Source: Amycolatopsis sp. WAC 01376 (GTDB lineage: Bacteria; Actinomycetota; Actinomycetes; Mycobacteriales; Pseudonocardiaceae). From it: a stretch of DNA of 64,000 nucleotides. The notes under the pieces were generated by a model. The model was not told the origin of the DNA. It saw nothing but the letters and a program-made list of their open reading frames with translations, and did not search any database. The first letter of the stretch is position 1. Every line of letters starts with the position of its first letter. Shown here in pieces: positions 1-8,779 of this stretch. The position numbers and the translations under genes are program-made. Where the stretch lies: positions 248,001-312,000 of the forward strand of contig NZ_QHKL01000009.1 of assembly GCF_003947415.1 (NCBI RefSeq), written 5' to 3'.

Positions 1-54
1 AGTAGCGAGGCAGCGGCGGCGCAGCCGCGAGGCAGGGAGCCCGAGCAGCGGAGG

Positions 55-71
55 AGCAAGGGACCTTTGCT
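55..71. repeat. Short palindromic repeat R, copy 1
   Basis: AGCAAGGGACCTTTGCT, followed by TATCGCC. It folds as an 8-bp hairpin with one G-U pair. It lies 22 bp past the plsC stop. Bases 1-54 show no gene that I can support. Confidence 0.85.
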
Positions 72-92
72 ATCGCCCCGCCCCCCCAACCG

Positions 93-767
93 TCAGGCAG
101 CGCTCTGATCAGGCCGTTTGTGGTACGAGTCGACGTACTCCTGCCCCGAAAGCTCCAGGATCGTGTACATGATCTCGTCGGTCACCGAGCGCCGGATCGC
201 CGGCGACGAGTCCTGCCCCTCATACCGCGAGAAGTCCAGCGGCGAGCCGTAGGTGACGGTGATCTTCGCCCGCCGCGGGATGCGCTTCCCGGCGGGCTGC
301 AGGTCTTCGGTGCCGGAAAGGGCGACGGGCACGACCTTCGCGCCGGTGGCCAGCGCCAGTGCGGCGACGCCGGTGTGGCCGCGGTGCAGCCGTCCGTCCA
401 GCGAGCGGGTGCCCTCGGGGTAGATCGCGAAAGCGCCGCCCGCGTCGAGCACCTTCCGTGCCGCTTCGAGCGCGGCGAGACCGGCCTGCGCGTTGCCGCG
501 TTCGACCGGGACGTAGCCGAGGCCGCCCAGGAAACCGGCCATCAGTTTGCCCCTGATCCCGCGGCCGGTGAAGTACTCCGCCTTGCCGAGGAACTTGACC
601 TGCCGCATCGCCGTGAAAGTGATCACGCCGGTGTCCAGTGCCGCCCGGTGGTTGGGTGCCAGCAGCACCGGCCCAGTGGCGGGAATGTTCTCCACGCCGC
701 GGATCTCGGGGCGGTACAGCGCCCTGACCAGCGGGCCCAGCACGAATCGGACGAGTAGCGGTAGCAA
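93..767 (-). CDS. plsC: 1-acyl-sn-glycerol-3-phosphate acyltransferase family protein
   Basis: 224-residue PlsC-type acyltransferase, expected to transfer an acyl chain to lysophosphatidic acid or a related glycolipid acceptor at the inner face of the membrane. The catalytic HX4D motif is visible (NHRAALD, His40 and Asp45), as is the acceptor motif EGTR (118-121). Length is normal for the short bacterial PlsC form. The chosen start is TTG, with GGAGGA only 3 bases upstream, so the true start could be a later GTG (residue 6). It is divergent from gpgS with only 18 bp between starts, so the two promoters must overlap coding sequence. The acceptor substrate cannot be read from sequence. Confidence 0.9.
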   Translation of the reverse strand: MLPLLVRFVLGPLVRALYRPEIRGVENIPATGPVLLAPNHRAALDTGVITFTAMRQVKFLGKAEYFTGRGIRGKLMAGFLGGLGYVPVERGNAQAGLAALEAARKVLDAGGAFAIYPEGTRSLDGRLHRGHTGVAALALATGAKVVPVALSGTEDLQPAGKRIPRRAKITVTYGSPLDFSRYEGQDSSPAIRRSVTDEIMYTILELSGQEYVDSYHKRPDQSAA

Positions 768-785
768 GGTTCCTCCATCGACAGG

Positions 786-1724
786 GTGTCGGACTCCAGC
801 ATGGCACGATCACTACTCATGAGTTGGTTCGAGCGGCGCACCTGGCAGAACCCCGAGTGGACGCTCGACGACATCGTCGCTGCGAAGGGTGACCGGACGG
901 TTTCGGTCGTGCTACCGGCGCTCGACGAAGAGGACACAGTCGCCGAGGTCGTCGGCACGGTCCGGCCCATGCTGGGCACTGTCGTCGACGAGCTGGTGGT
1001 GATGGACTCCGGGTCCACCGACGCCACCGCCGAACTCGCCGAGCGCGCCGGCGCGCGGGTGGTGCACCGCGAGGACGTGCTCCCCGAGCTGCCGCCGGTG
1101 CCGGGCAAGGGCGAGGTGCTGTGGCGGTCGCTGGCCGCGACGACCGGTGACGTCGTCGTGTTCCTCGACTCCGATCTCGTCGACCCGGATCCGGCGTTCG
1201 TGCCCACGCTGCTCGGGCCGCTGCTCTGCGAGGACGGCGTCCACCTGGTCAAGGGGTTCTACCGGCGGCCGCTGCGGCTGGAGAGCAGCGGCGGCGGCCG
1301 GGTCACCGAACTGCTGGCGCGACCGGTCCTCTCAGCGCTGCGCCCGTCGCTCTCGGGACTCATCCAGCCCTTGGGTGGCGAGTACGCCGCGACGCGCGAG
1401 TTCCTCGAGTCAGTGCCCTTCGCGGCCGGGTACGGCGTCGAGATCGGGCTCATCCTCGACGCCGAAGCGCGCTACGGCCTTGAAGGGCTCGCGCAGGTCA
1501 ACCTCGGCGTACGCAAGCATCGCAACCGTTCGCTGCTTCAGCTGGGTGTGATGGCACGCCAGATCCTCGGGACGGCGCTCGCGCGCTGCGGCATCAAGTC
1601 CGACGATCCGGCCCAGCTCACCCAGTTCGCGCAACTAGGTGACGAATGGCTGCCGGAGGTGGCCGAGGTGTCGGTGAGTGACCGGCCGCCGATGCGCGAC
1701 CAGCGCGGTTTAACCGAGTCGTAG
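786..1724 (+). CDS. gpgS: glucosyl-3-phosphoglycerate synthase
   Basis: GT81-family retaining glucosyltransferase, 312 residues, which joins UDP-glucose and 3-phosphoglycerate in the first step of glucosylglycerate and methylglucose lipopolysaccharide synthesis in actinobacteria. The N-terminal half carries SVVLPALDEE, the metal-binding DSD (128-130) and PGKGEVLW; the second half has the family's HRNR segment. It aligns over its length with remembered M. tuberculosis Rv1208. Start is uncertain: GTG 786 is used, but ATG 801 or ATG 819 would also keep the conserved region. The 3' end overlaps the convergent cydC stop by 15 bp. In mycobacteria its neighbour is an Rv1209-like gene and tag; here that block lies about 8 kb further on. 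Confidence 0.92.
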   Translation: MSDSSMARSLLMSWFERRTWQNPEWTLDDIVAAKGDRTVSVVLPALDEEDTVAEVVGTVRPMLGTVVDELVVMDSGSTDATAELAERAGARVVHREDVLPELPPVPGKGEVLWRSLAATTGDVVVFLDSDLVDPDPAFVPTLLGPLLCEDGVHLVKGFYRRPLRLESSGGGRVTELLARPVLSALRPSLSGLIQPLGGEYAATREFLESVPFAAGYGVEIGLILDAEARYGLEGLAQVNLGVRKHRNRSLLQLGVMARQILGTALARCGIKSDDPAQLTQFAQLGDEWLPEVAEVSVSDRPPMRDQRGLTES

Positions 1725-3263
1725 GACCTCGTCGAACCCGGCCACCTGCGACTCACGATGCGTCACCAGGACGACGGTCCCGCGTGCGGCCGCGAGCACG
1801 TTCGCCAGGACGGCGTCGCCGTGCTCCTGGTCCAGCCCTTCGACAGGCTCGTCCAGCACGAGCACCGGTGGCGCGGCCAGCACCGCCCGCGCGAGCACGA
1901 GCCGCTGGCGCTGCCCACCTGACAGCGTGTCGCCGTCGGAGCCGACTTCGCGGTCCAGTGGCAGGTCGAAACCCGCCGTCGCGCATGCCGAGAGCAGCTC
2001 CGAGTCAGTGGCGCCGGGCTTCGCGAGCAGCAGGTTTTCCCGGACCGTCGTGTGGAAGACGTGCGCGTCCGCGAGCGCGCCGGAGACCACCGTGGGCAGC
2101 AGCGCCGGGTCGTACTCGTCGAGTGCCCTTCCGTTCAAAACGGCACGTCCGGACGTCGGCGCCACGGAACCCAGCAGCACGTTCAGCAACGTCGTCTTCC
2201 CGGCCCCGCTCGGCCCGACGATGCCGACGCGTTTGCCCGGCGGCAGGTCGAGGTCGACGCCGTCCAGCGCCGGGGCCCTGCCCTCGAAACGAACGCCGAC
2301 CCCTTCGAGCCGCAGGTGCCCCGGCTCGGGCACCGTGGTTCCGCGTGCGGGCGGCGGTTCGGTCAGCAGTGCGCGCACCCGCGCGGCCGACGCGCGGACC
2401 TCGACCCAGCGCTGGGCGGCCGCGGTCAGCGGGAGGACCAGCTCGAACACGGCCAGCGCGCCCAAGGCCAAGGCCGCCGTCTGCGGCGGTGAAACCCCGG
2501 CCGTCAGCGCGATCGTGACGCAGGTCAGCAGCTGGACGAGGATCCCGGCCGCGGTCAGCAGGCTGGTGCGGTTGGCAGTCGCCCGGTCCCTCGAAGCGAG
2601 GGAGTCGACAGCGGTGTGCGCGGCGTCCACAGTGGACTCATGCACGCCGTAGGCGATCAGCTCGCGTCGCCCGGTGATCAGCTCGACCGACCGTTCGGCG
2701 AGGTCGGCGCGTGCCGGGGCGCTCTTCTCCGCGGCCGCGCGGGTGAACCGCACGCACAGCCACGGCAACCCGATCCCCGCCACGGCGAGCCCGAGCGCCA
2801 GGACGAGCCCGGCCGCCGGGCTGACGATCAGCGCGATCGCGGTCGACACCGAGCCCACGAACGCGGCGACCCCGGCGGGCAGCAGGCACCGCAGGATCGC
2901 GTCCTGCACGGCGTCCACATCGGACACGAGCCGCGTCACGAGATCACCACCGGAATGCCGGGAGACCCGGTGCGGCAGCAACGACGTGTACACGCGGGTC
3001 CGCAGGGCGCCGAGATAACGCAGGACGACCTCGTGCCCGGCCAGCCGTTCCGCGTACCGCAATCCGCCGCGCAGCAACGCCAGCGTCCGGACGGCGACGA
3101 TCGCCACCGTGAGCGACGCCAGCGGCGGCTGTTCGGCCGCCTTCAGCAGCAACCACGCGGCGGTCGCCATCAACGCCAGCCCGGCCAGTTCCGCCCCGGC
3201 CCCGATCAACCCGGCACGGACCAGCCGCACAACGTCCTTTGTGGACACACCCCAGACGTTCAC
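1710..3263 (-). CDS. cydC: thiol reductant ABC exporter subunit CydC
   Basis: 517-residue fused membrane/ATPase half transporter that with CydD exports cysteine and glutathione-type thiols, which is needed to assemble cytochrome bd. The N-terminal part is a six-helix ABC membrane domain; the C-terminal ATPase has Walker A (GPSGAGKTT), the LSGGQ signature and Walker B (LVLDEP). The GTG start at 3263 overlaps the cydD stop as GTGTGA, giving translational coupling. A long open frame continues upstream within cydD, but only this start fits family length. Last gene of cydABDC; it runs 15 bp into the end of gpgS, leaving no room for a classical terminator. Confidence 0.93.
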   Translation of the reverse strand: MNVWGVSTKDVVRLVRAGLIGAGAELAGLALMATAAWLLLKAAEQPPLASLTVAIVAVRTLALLRGGLRYAERLAGHEVVLRYLGALRTRVYTSLLPHRVSRHSGGDLVTRLVSDVDAVQDAILRCLLPAGVAAFVGSVSTAIALIVSPAAGLVLALGLAVAGIGLPWLCVRFTRAAAEKSAPARADLAERSVELITGRRELIAYGVHESTVDAAHTAVDSLASRDRATANRTSLLTAAGILVQLLTCVTIALTAGVSPPQTAALALGALAVFELVLPLTAAAQRWVEVRASAARVRALLTEPPPARGTTVPEPGHLRLEGVGVRFEGRAPALDGVDLDLPPGKRVGIVGPSGAGKTTLLNVLLGSVAPTSGRAVLNGRALDEYDPALLPTVVSGALADAHVFHTTVRENLLLAKPGATDSELLSACATAGFDLPLDREVGSDGDTLSGGQRQRLVLARAVLAAPPVLVLDEPVEGLDQEHGDAVLANVLAAARGTVVLVTHRESQVAGFDEVLRLG

Positions 3264-4819
3264 ACCAGTTCCAATTCTCTTACGGCGCCCTCGTGGACTT
3301 CGAGGACGCGGGTGGCCAGCGCGACGATCGCGGGCCGGTGGGCCACGAGCACCGCGGTCCGGCCGGTGAGCAGTTCGCGGGTCGCGCCGAGCACGGCCGC
3401 CTCGGTTTCCGCGTCGAGCCTGGCGGTCGGTTCGTCGAGCAGCGCGAGCCCGGCCTCCGTGCGGGCCAGCGCCCTGGCGAGGCCGAGCCGTTGCCGCTGC
3501 CCGGCCGAGAGCGGCGCGCCGAGCTCGCCGATCCGCGTCCGATAGCCGTCGGGCAGGCCGCGTACGACCTCGTCGAACGCCGCCGCGCGGGCCGCGGCCT
3601 GGACGTCCGGCACCTGGCCCATGGCGATGTTCTCCTCGACGGTCCCGGTGAACAACGTCGGCCGCTGCGGCACCCAAGCCGTCCCGGCCCGCCACCGCGC
3701 CGGGTCCAGTTCGCGCAGGTCGACACCGTCGACGAGGACCCTGCCGGAAGTCGGCGTGACGAAGCCCAGCAAAACCGCCAGCAGCGTGCTCTTCCCGGAA
3801 CCACTGGGCCCGACGAGCGCGACGTGCTCACCCGGCTCGATCGTCATGTCCACTTCGGACAGAACGGTCTCGTCCCCGTACGCGACGCTCACCTTGTCCA
3901 ACACGATCCGCGGCGCACCGCGGCCGGCCACCCGCGAACCGCCGGCGACGTCCTCCGTGGGGACGGCCAGCGCTTCCCGCAGCGTGGCGAGCCCTTCCGC
4001 GCTGGCGTGGAACTTCGCCCCGGCCGCGCGCAGCGGCAGGTACGCCTCCGGGGCGAGCAGCAGCACCAGCACCGCGGTGTGCACGACCATGCCGCCTTCC
4101 AGCAGCCGGAAGCCGATCGGCACCGCGACCAGCGCCACCGAAAGCGTCGCCACCAGTTCCAGTACCAGCGCGGACAGGAACGCGACGCGCAACGTGCGCA
4201 TCGTCGCGTCCGTATGTGCGTCCGCCATCGCCCGCACCGTCTTCGCCTGCGCCTCGGCGCGGCCGAACACCTTGAGCGTGCCGAGTCCGCGCACGACGTC
4301 GAGGAAATGCCCGCCCAGCTTGGAAAGCAGCGACCACTGCTTGGCGGTCTTCGCCTTCGTGTGCTGTCCGACCAGGATCGCGAACACCGGGATCAGCGGC
4401 AGTGTCGCGAGGATGATCAGCGCCGACGAAAGGTCCGCGGCGAACAGCCGGACGAGCACCGCGACCGGCACGATCGCCGACAGCACCACCGTCGGCAGAT
4501 AGCCGGTCAGGTAGGCGTCGCTCGCATCGATTCCCTTGGTCACCAGTGTCGCGACCTCGCCGGGGTTCTCCGCCTCCGCACCGAGAAGCCGTTTGCGCAG
4601 CCCGGCTTTGACCGTCGCCGCGAACCGGCCGCCGAAGGAACCCTGGACGCCCGCGAGCAGCGCCCGCACCGCGATGGCGGCCACGAGCGTCCAGGTCACA
4701 CCGCCGCCGGTGAGCAGCGTCGCGAGGCCGTCCGCCTGGACGAGGATCGCCGCGGCGGTCAGCGTGCCGAGGACGGCCAGTACACCGAAATGGCGTCGCA
4801 ATCCGGGAAGGGGAGGCAT
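3260..4819 (-). CDS. cydD: thiol reductant ABC exporter subunit CydD
   Basis: 519-residue partner of CydC with the same plan: about six membrane helices in the first 300 residues, then an ATPase with Walker A (GPSGSGKST), signature LSAGQ (Ala in place of the usual second Gly) and Walker B ending LLDEP. The ATG at 4819 follows cydB by 9 bp, so the four cyd genes form one transcript. In M. tuberculosis cydDC also follows cydAB. The order A-B-D-C and near-zero spacing make the assignment of the two ABC halves safe although they are paralogues. Confidence 0.93.
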   Translation of the reverse strand: MPPLPGLRRHFGVLAVLGTLTAAAILVQADGLATLLTGGGVTWTLVAAIAVRALLAGVQGSFGGRFAATVKAGLRKRLLGAEAENPGEVATLVTKGIDASDAYLTGYLPTVVLSAIVPVAVLVRLFAADLSSALIILATLPLIPVFAILVGQHTKAKTAKQWSLLSKLGGHFLDVVRGLGTLKVFGRAEAQAKTVRAMADAHTDATMRTLRVAFLSALVLELVATLSVALVAVPIGFRLLEGGMVVHTAVLVLLLAPEAYLPLRAAGAKFHASAEGLATLREALAVPTEDVAGGSRVAGRGAPRIVLDKVSVAYGDETVLSEVDMTIEPGEHVALVGPSGSGKSTLLAVLLGFVTPTSGRVLVDGVDLRELDPARWRAGTAWVPQRPTLFTGTVEENIAMGQVPDVQAAARAAAFDEVVRGLPDGYRTRIGELGAPLSAGQRQRLGLARALARTEAGLALLDEPTARLDAETEAAVLGATRELLTGRTAVLVAHRPAIVALATRVLEVHEGAVRELELV

Positions 4820-4828
4820 CTGGGGCTC

Positions 4829-5821
4829 CTAGAAGTGCAGCAGCGAACGCTGGTCGACGCGGTCGTCGTTCCGGCGCCAGGTCACCCACTGCACGGCGGC
4901 GATCGCCAGCAGCGCGGGCGGCAGGACGACGGTGAGCAGGCCGAGCATCTCGGTGCTGCTGGCCGCTTCCGTCAGGGTCAGTGAGAATCCGCCGTCCACG
5001 GAGGACACCAGGGCGTCCGGCAGGCGCAGGGTTCCGACGGCCAGCACCGGCGACGCGGACAGGGTCATCGTGGCGACCAGCGCCGTCTTGTGCCGCCCCG
5101 CGCGCAAAGCCGCGTACGCGAAGCCCAAGGCACCGAAGGCCAGCACGATCGCGGGCAGCACGGTCCACGACGCGGTGGTCTCGAAGGCACCCCAGCCGAC
5201 AGCCACGACCAGGAACGCGAGCGACGGCGCGAGCAGCGCCTTGGCGATCCGGTTCGCGCGGGCAGTGAACTCGGCGGGTGCCCGCACGGCGAGGAAAGCC
5301 GCCCCCTGCAAGGCGAACAGCGCGACGAACCCCGCACCCCACAGCAGCGCGTACGGATCGAACGAGGCCAGGACACCGCCGGTCGGTTTCCCGGCCGCGT
5401 CGAGCGGGAGCCCGAGGACGAGGTTGCCGAGGAACACGCCCCACGACACCGCCGTCACCCACGCGCCGACGGTGATCGCCAGCGTCCAGGCACCGCGGCC
5501 GGCGTCCGGCCGCCTGCTGCGCAACTGCACCGCCGCGGTGAACGTGACAAGGCCGAGCAGCAGGGTGACGACCGGGAGATACGCCCCGGAGAACACTTTT
5601 CCTTCCAGATGCGGGAAAGCGCCGAAGAGGACGCCGACCGCGGCCACCAGCCAGACTTCGTTGGCCAGGAAGAACGGGCCGAACGCGCCGAGCACGCGCC
5701 GTCGCCCGGCCTCGTCACGGCCGATCCTGCCGAGCAGCATCCCGACGCCGTAGTCGTAGCCCGCCAGCGCGAAATAGCCCGCGGTCAGGAAACCGAGCAC
5801 ACACCACCAGAGGATCACCAT
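4829..5821 (-). CDS. cydB: cytochrome bd oxidase subunit II
   Basis: 330-residue very hydrophobic protein with about eight to nine membrane segments. It begins with the CydB N-terminal pattern (YFALAGYDYGVGMLLG, equivalent to the YxxLDGFDLGVG region). CydB partners CydA to form the high-affinity terminal quinol oxidase that reduces oxygen without proton pumping. It lies 3 bp after cydA. Nothing looks truncated. Confidence 0.93.
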   Translation of the reverse strand: MVILWWCVLGFLTAGYFALAGYDYGVGMLLGRIGRDEAGRRRVLGAFGPFFLANEVWLVAAVGVLFGAFPHLEGKVFSGAYLPVVTLLLGLVTFTAAVQLRSRRPDAGRGAWTLAITVGAWVTAVSWGVFLGNLVLGLPLDAAGKPTGGVLASFDPYALLWGAGFVALFALQGAAFLAVRAPAEFTARANRIAKALLAPSLAFLVVAVGWGAFETTASWTVLPAIVLAFGALGFAYAALRAGRHKTALVATMTLSASPVLAVGTLRLPDALVSSVDGGFSLTLTEAASSTEMLGLLTVVLPPALLAIAAVQWVTWRRNDDRVDQRSLLHF

Positions 5822-5824
5822 CGG

Positions 5825-7003
5825 TCAGACTCCGCTCAGGACGGGAAGTTCGGTGCGAGGCATGGCCGCCTCTTCGACGGGTTCCGGGCCGCGTTTCGCG
5901 ACCCGTGACATCAGCACCCAGTCGGCGATCGCCAGCACCAGGAACAACAGCGTGAAAGCGATGAAGGAGAACAGGATCTGGCCGGCCGGGATCGACGCGA
6001 CGGCGTCGGCGGTGGTCAGCTGCCCGCGGATCAGCCACGGCTGACGGCCGATCTCCCGCACCAGCCAGCCGAGGATCGCCGCGACGAACGGCAGCGGGAT
6101 GGCCAGCACCATCACGTACAGCAGCGGCCGCACCTTGGTGATCCAGTTCCGGAACAGCAGCAGCGTGCCGAGGATCGAGGCGAGGAAGGCGATGAACCCG
6201 ATCTGGATCATGAAGCCCAGCGAGACACCGACGAGGGGATCCGCTCCTGCCAGCTTGTCGGGGTGGTACTCCCCGAGCGGGCCGAACTGGGCGAAGCCGA
6301 AGCCGATCACCAGCGTGCTGCCGATGAGCGAGGTGAGCACGCCGATCCGCATCGAGCGCCGGAAGAACTCGATCTCCGTGGTGCGCTTGATGAAGTGGTA
6401 CGCGCTGACGCCGACCACGAAGAAGCCGCCGGTCATCAGCGCCGCGCTCAGCACGTGCGGCAGTGAGGACACGAGTGCCGGGTTGGTGAACAGCGCGCCG
6501 AAGTCGTCGAGCTTCAGCACGCCGTTTTCGTTGTGCGTGCCGACCGGGTTCTGCAGGAACGAGTTGGCCACCATGATGAACAGCGCCGAGGCGTAGGCGG
6601 TCAGCGTGACCAGCCAGATCAGCGTCAGGTGGACCCATTTGTTCAGCCGCCCCCAGCCGAAGATCCACAGCCCGAGGAAGGTCGATTCGGCGAAGAACGC
6701 CACCAGCGTCTCGATGGCCAGCGGGGCGCCGAAGACGTCGCCCGCGACCGCGGACAGGCCGGTCCAGGTGAGTCCGAACTGGAATTCCATCACGATTCCG
6801 GTGACGATTCCCAGCGCGTAGTTGATCACGTAAAGCTTGCCCCAGAAGCGAGTCATCCGCGTGAGTTCCGGCTTGCCGCCGAACGCGGAGCGTGTCTGCA
6901 TCACCGCGACGAGTGTCACGAGCCCCAGTGTGAGCAGCACGAACAGGAAGTGGAACGAGGTCGTCGTCGCGAACTGGAGTCTCGCGATCGGGAGTGCGTC
7001 CAT
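5825..7003 (-). CDS. cydA: cytochrome bd oxidase subunit I, short form
   Basis: 392-residue catalytic subunit of cytochrome bd. Heme-ligand and proton-path residues can be placed by position: His18 in SFHFLF (E. coli His19), Glu97 and Glu105 (E. coli Glu99/Glu107), His182 (His186), and the motif GWLVREIGRQPW at 311-322. It is clearly shorter than the roughly 485-520 residues of well-studied CydA: the periplasmic quinol loop between the sixth and seventh helices is reduced to about 25 residues (237-262), although HPDKLAGAD there resembles the QPxKLAAxE segment. The Arg of the usual FRxM motif seems replaced near Gly262/Met264. First gene of cydABDC; no strong Shine-Dalgarno precedes the ATG. 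Confidence 0.9.
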   Translation of the reverse strand: MDALPIARLQFATTTSFHFLFVLLTLGLVTLVAVMQTRSAFGGKPELTRMTRFWGKLYVINYALGIVTGIVMEFQFGLTWTGLSAVAGDVFGAPLAIETLVAFFAESTFLGLWIFGWGRLNKWVHLTLIWLVTLTAYASALFIMVANSFLQNPVGTHNENGVLKLDDFGALFTNPALVSSLPHVLSAALMTGGFFVVGVSAYHFIKRTTEIEFFRRSMRIGVLTSLIGSTLVIGFGFAQFGPLGEYHPDKLAGADPLVGVSLGFMIQIGFIAFLASILGTLLLFRNWITKVRPLLYVMVLAIPLPFVAAILGWLVREIGRQPWLIRGQLTTADAVASIPAGQILFSFIAFTLLFLVLAIADWVLMSRVAKRGPEPVEEAAMPRTELPVLSGV

Positions 7004-7026
7004 GTCGAAGCACTGTATACGTAGGC

Positions 7027-7042
7027 TGGCTACATGTAGCCA
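7027..7042. promoter_or_regulatory. 16-bp perfect palindrome upstream of cydA
   Basis: TGGCTACATGTAGCCA is a perfect palindrome 24 bp upstream of the cydA start, in the shared cydA/padR promoter region. Position and symmetry suggest a dimeric repressor or activator site controlling the cyd operon. The regulator is unknown; the ACATGT core also resembles PadR-type sites. Confidence 0.5.
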
Positions 7043-7129
7043 CTAAATCTATGAAATCGGGGTGATCTCGGGGACATTCCCTGAGGCCGGTCCGGGAAAG
7101 TCCCCGCTACCCTGATATGCGGCGATGTG

Positions 7130-7140
7130 TAGACTGTCTA
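7130..7140. promoter_or_regulatory. Palindrome at the padR start, probable autoregulatory site
   Basis: TAGACTGTCTA (5-bp arms around one T) ends 3 bases before the padR ATG, followed by TCT. The spacing suggests a leaderless transcript or a start-covering operator, as is usual for autoregulated PadR genes. This is an inference from position and symmetry. Confidence 0.45.
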
Positions 7141-7143
7141 TCT

Positions 7144-7470
7144 ATGAAGGCCGACAGCCTGCGCGGGCACCTCGACGCGTTGCTCCTCGCCGTCCTCGAC
7201 GGCCGGAAGCTGCACGGGTACGCCATCATCGAGGCGCTCCAGCTCCGCAGTGACGGTGCGCTCGACCTGCCGACGGGCACCGTGTACCCGGCGCTTCGCC
7301 GGTTGGAGCGCGCCGGATACCTCGCCAGCGAATGGGACGTCGTATCCGGCCGCAAACGTCGTACGTACAAGCTCACCCGCTCCGGGCAGAAGGCACTGGC
7401 GGCGGAACGAGCGGAGTGGCAGGAGTTCACCACCGTGATCGGTGGTGTCCTCGGGGGGAGCACGGCATGA
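7144..7470 (+). CDS. PadR family transcriptional regulator
   Basis: 108-residue winged-helix protein: SLRGHLDALLLAVLDG, then HGYAI and a TGTVYPALRRLERAG recognition region, typical of the small PadR class that sense ligands or control the membrane protein encoded next door. The ATG at 7144 is chosen over an upstream GTG because residue 1 then matches the family N-terminus. Its stop overlaps the next start (ATGA). PadR genes followed by a HAAS-domain membrane protein are a common actinobacterial and firmicute arrangement; here three such proteins follow. Confidence 0.9.
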   Translation: MKADSLRGHLDALLLAVLDGRKLHGYAIIEALQLRSDGALDLPTGTVYPALRRLERAGYLASEWDVVSGRKRRTYKLTRSGQKALAAERAEWQEFTTVIGGVLGGSTA

Positions 7471-8129
7471 GCGCGATCGACGGCTACATCGGCGACCTGG
7501 GCAGACGGTTGAACGGGCCGGCGAGAGCGAAGGCCGATCTGCTCACCGAGGCCAAGGACGGTCTGATCGACGCCGCCGAGGCGTATCGCGAGGGTGGCGC
7601 CGAGGAAGCGGAAGCCGAACGCCGTGCCGTCGCCGACTTCGGCCCGGCCACCGTGATCGCCCGTGATTATCAGGCCGAACTGGCGTTGCGCGGCGACATC
7701 GGCACCCTGTGGAAGGTCATCGTCGGTGTCCCGCTGTTCCAGGTGGGCTGGGAGCTGGCGCGGGTCTGGACGTACGGGGACTGGGGCAACGTGGCGGAAC
7801 CTCCTGGGTGGTACCTGTCCGTCGTCGATCTTTCCGGTGTCTTCGTCGTGGCCTCGCCCGTGATCGGCGCGGCCGCGCTGCTGGGCGCCCGGCGGCTGGG
7901 CCGCAGGCTCGACGGCACGCGCCTGGCGCGTTTCGCACGCTGGACCCTAGTCGCCGCGGCGATCGCGAACCTCGTGGCGATGCTCCTGCTCGCGGTCGGC
8001 ACCGTGGTCCTCGACCCGGCCAGGATGAACATGAGCCTGGCCTGCAACGTCCTCGCGGTCGGCTGGGTGGCGTTCAGTGTCTGGCTGCTCCCGCACGTCT
8101 TCCGGTCCCGTCCCTTGCTCGCCGCATGA
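7467..8129 (+). CDS. HAAS (permease prefix) domain membrane protein, tandem copy 1
   Basis: 220 residues. The first 75 form the HAAS-type helical domain (IDGYIGDLGRRLNGP, then an EAERRAVADFGP stretch), followed by about four membrane helices. Such domains usually sit on PadR-controlled permease-like proteins. Start overlaps the padR stop by ATGA. The two following genes are clear paralogues: the N-terminal domain is strongly conserved while the membrane part has diverged. No enzyme motif is visible; a signalling or accessory role is the best guess. Confidence 0.85.
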   Translation: MSAIDGYIGDLGRRLNGPARAKADLLTEAKDGLIDAAEAYREGGAEEAEAERRAVADFGPATVIARDYQAELALRGDIGTLWKVIVGVPLFQVGWELARVWTYGDWGNVAEPPGWYLSVVDLSGVFVVASPVIGAAALLGARRLGRRLDGTRLARFARWTLVAAAIANLVAMLLLAVGTVVLDPARMNMSLACNVLAVGWVAFSVWLLPHVFRSRPLLAA

Positions 8130-8779
8130 GCGTCATCGAGGCCTACATCGGCGATCTCGACGGCCGGCTCCGCGGGCCGTCGGCGGCGAAGGCCGACCTG
8201 CTCACCGAGGCGAGGGACGGTCTGGTCGACGCGGCCGACGCCTACCTCGCGGGCGGTGTCGACGAGACGGAAGCCGAACGCCGTGCCGTCGCCGATTTCG
8301 GCCCTGCCGAGCTGATCGCACGTGACTATCAAGCGGAACTGGGGCTGCGGCGCGACATCCGCGTGCTGTGGGAGCTGATCGCCGGTGTCCCGCTGCTGAT
8401 CCTCGGCTGGGATCTGGCGCGGGGCTTCGGCGACTGGTCGCGGCTCGGTGCACCGCCTTCCTGGTACCACAGCGCGATCGGCACGGCCGACACGCTGGCG
8501 GCGCTGTCCCCGGCCGTCGCGGTCGCCGGGCTGCTCGCGGCACGACTGCTCTCGCGGCGGACGGCCGGTCCGCCGGTCGCCCGCGCGGTCTCGTGGACGC
8601 TGGCCGCGGCGGTGGGCTTGAACCTCGTCGCGGTCTTGACGTACGGCGGCGCGACCGGGCTGCTGGAACCGGCCCGCCTGTTCGTCAGCCTGCCGTGCGC
8701 GGTCCTGTCCGGAACCTGGATCCTGTTCAGCATGCGGCTCACGGTCGCCGCGAGGAATTTCGGGAGAACCACGGCATGA
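8126..8779 (+). CDS. HAAS domain membrane protein, tandem copy 2
   Basis: 217 residues, same architecture as its neighbours: HAAS-like N-terminus (VIEAYIGDLDGRLRGP through VADFGP), then four predicted membrane helices. ATGA overlap with copy 1 and with copy 3. The segment ETEAERRAVADFGPA is almost identical to copy 1, so the genes arose by tandem duplication. Function unknown. Confidence 0.85.
   Translation: MSVIEAYIGDLDGRLRGPSAAKADLLTEARDGLVDAADAYLAGGVDETEAERRAVADFGPAELIARDYQAELGLRRDIRVLWELIAGVPLLILGWDLARGFGDWSRLGAPPSWYHSAIGTADTLAALSPAVAVAGLLAARLLSRRTAGPPVARAVSWTLAAAVGLNLVAVLTYGGATGLLEPARLFVSLPCAVLSGTWILFSMRLTVAARNFGRTTA

Noticed and set aside
1..54. Possible end of an upstream gene at the window edge
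   Set aside because: Only GC-rich sequence without a convincing frame or motif; too short to judge.
3264..3695. CydC extended N-terminally to 661 residues
   Set aside because: The extra part is the antisense-like alternate frame of cydD; the GTG at 3263 gives the family length and coupling.
3239..4984. Long plus-strand open frame opposite cydD
   Set aside because: Arg/Gly/His-rich translation typical of GC-rich complement; no motif.
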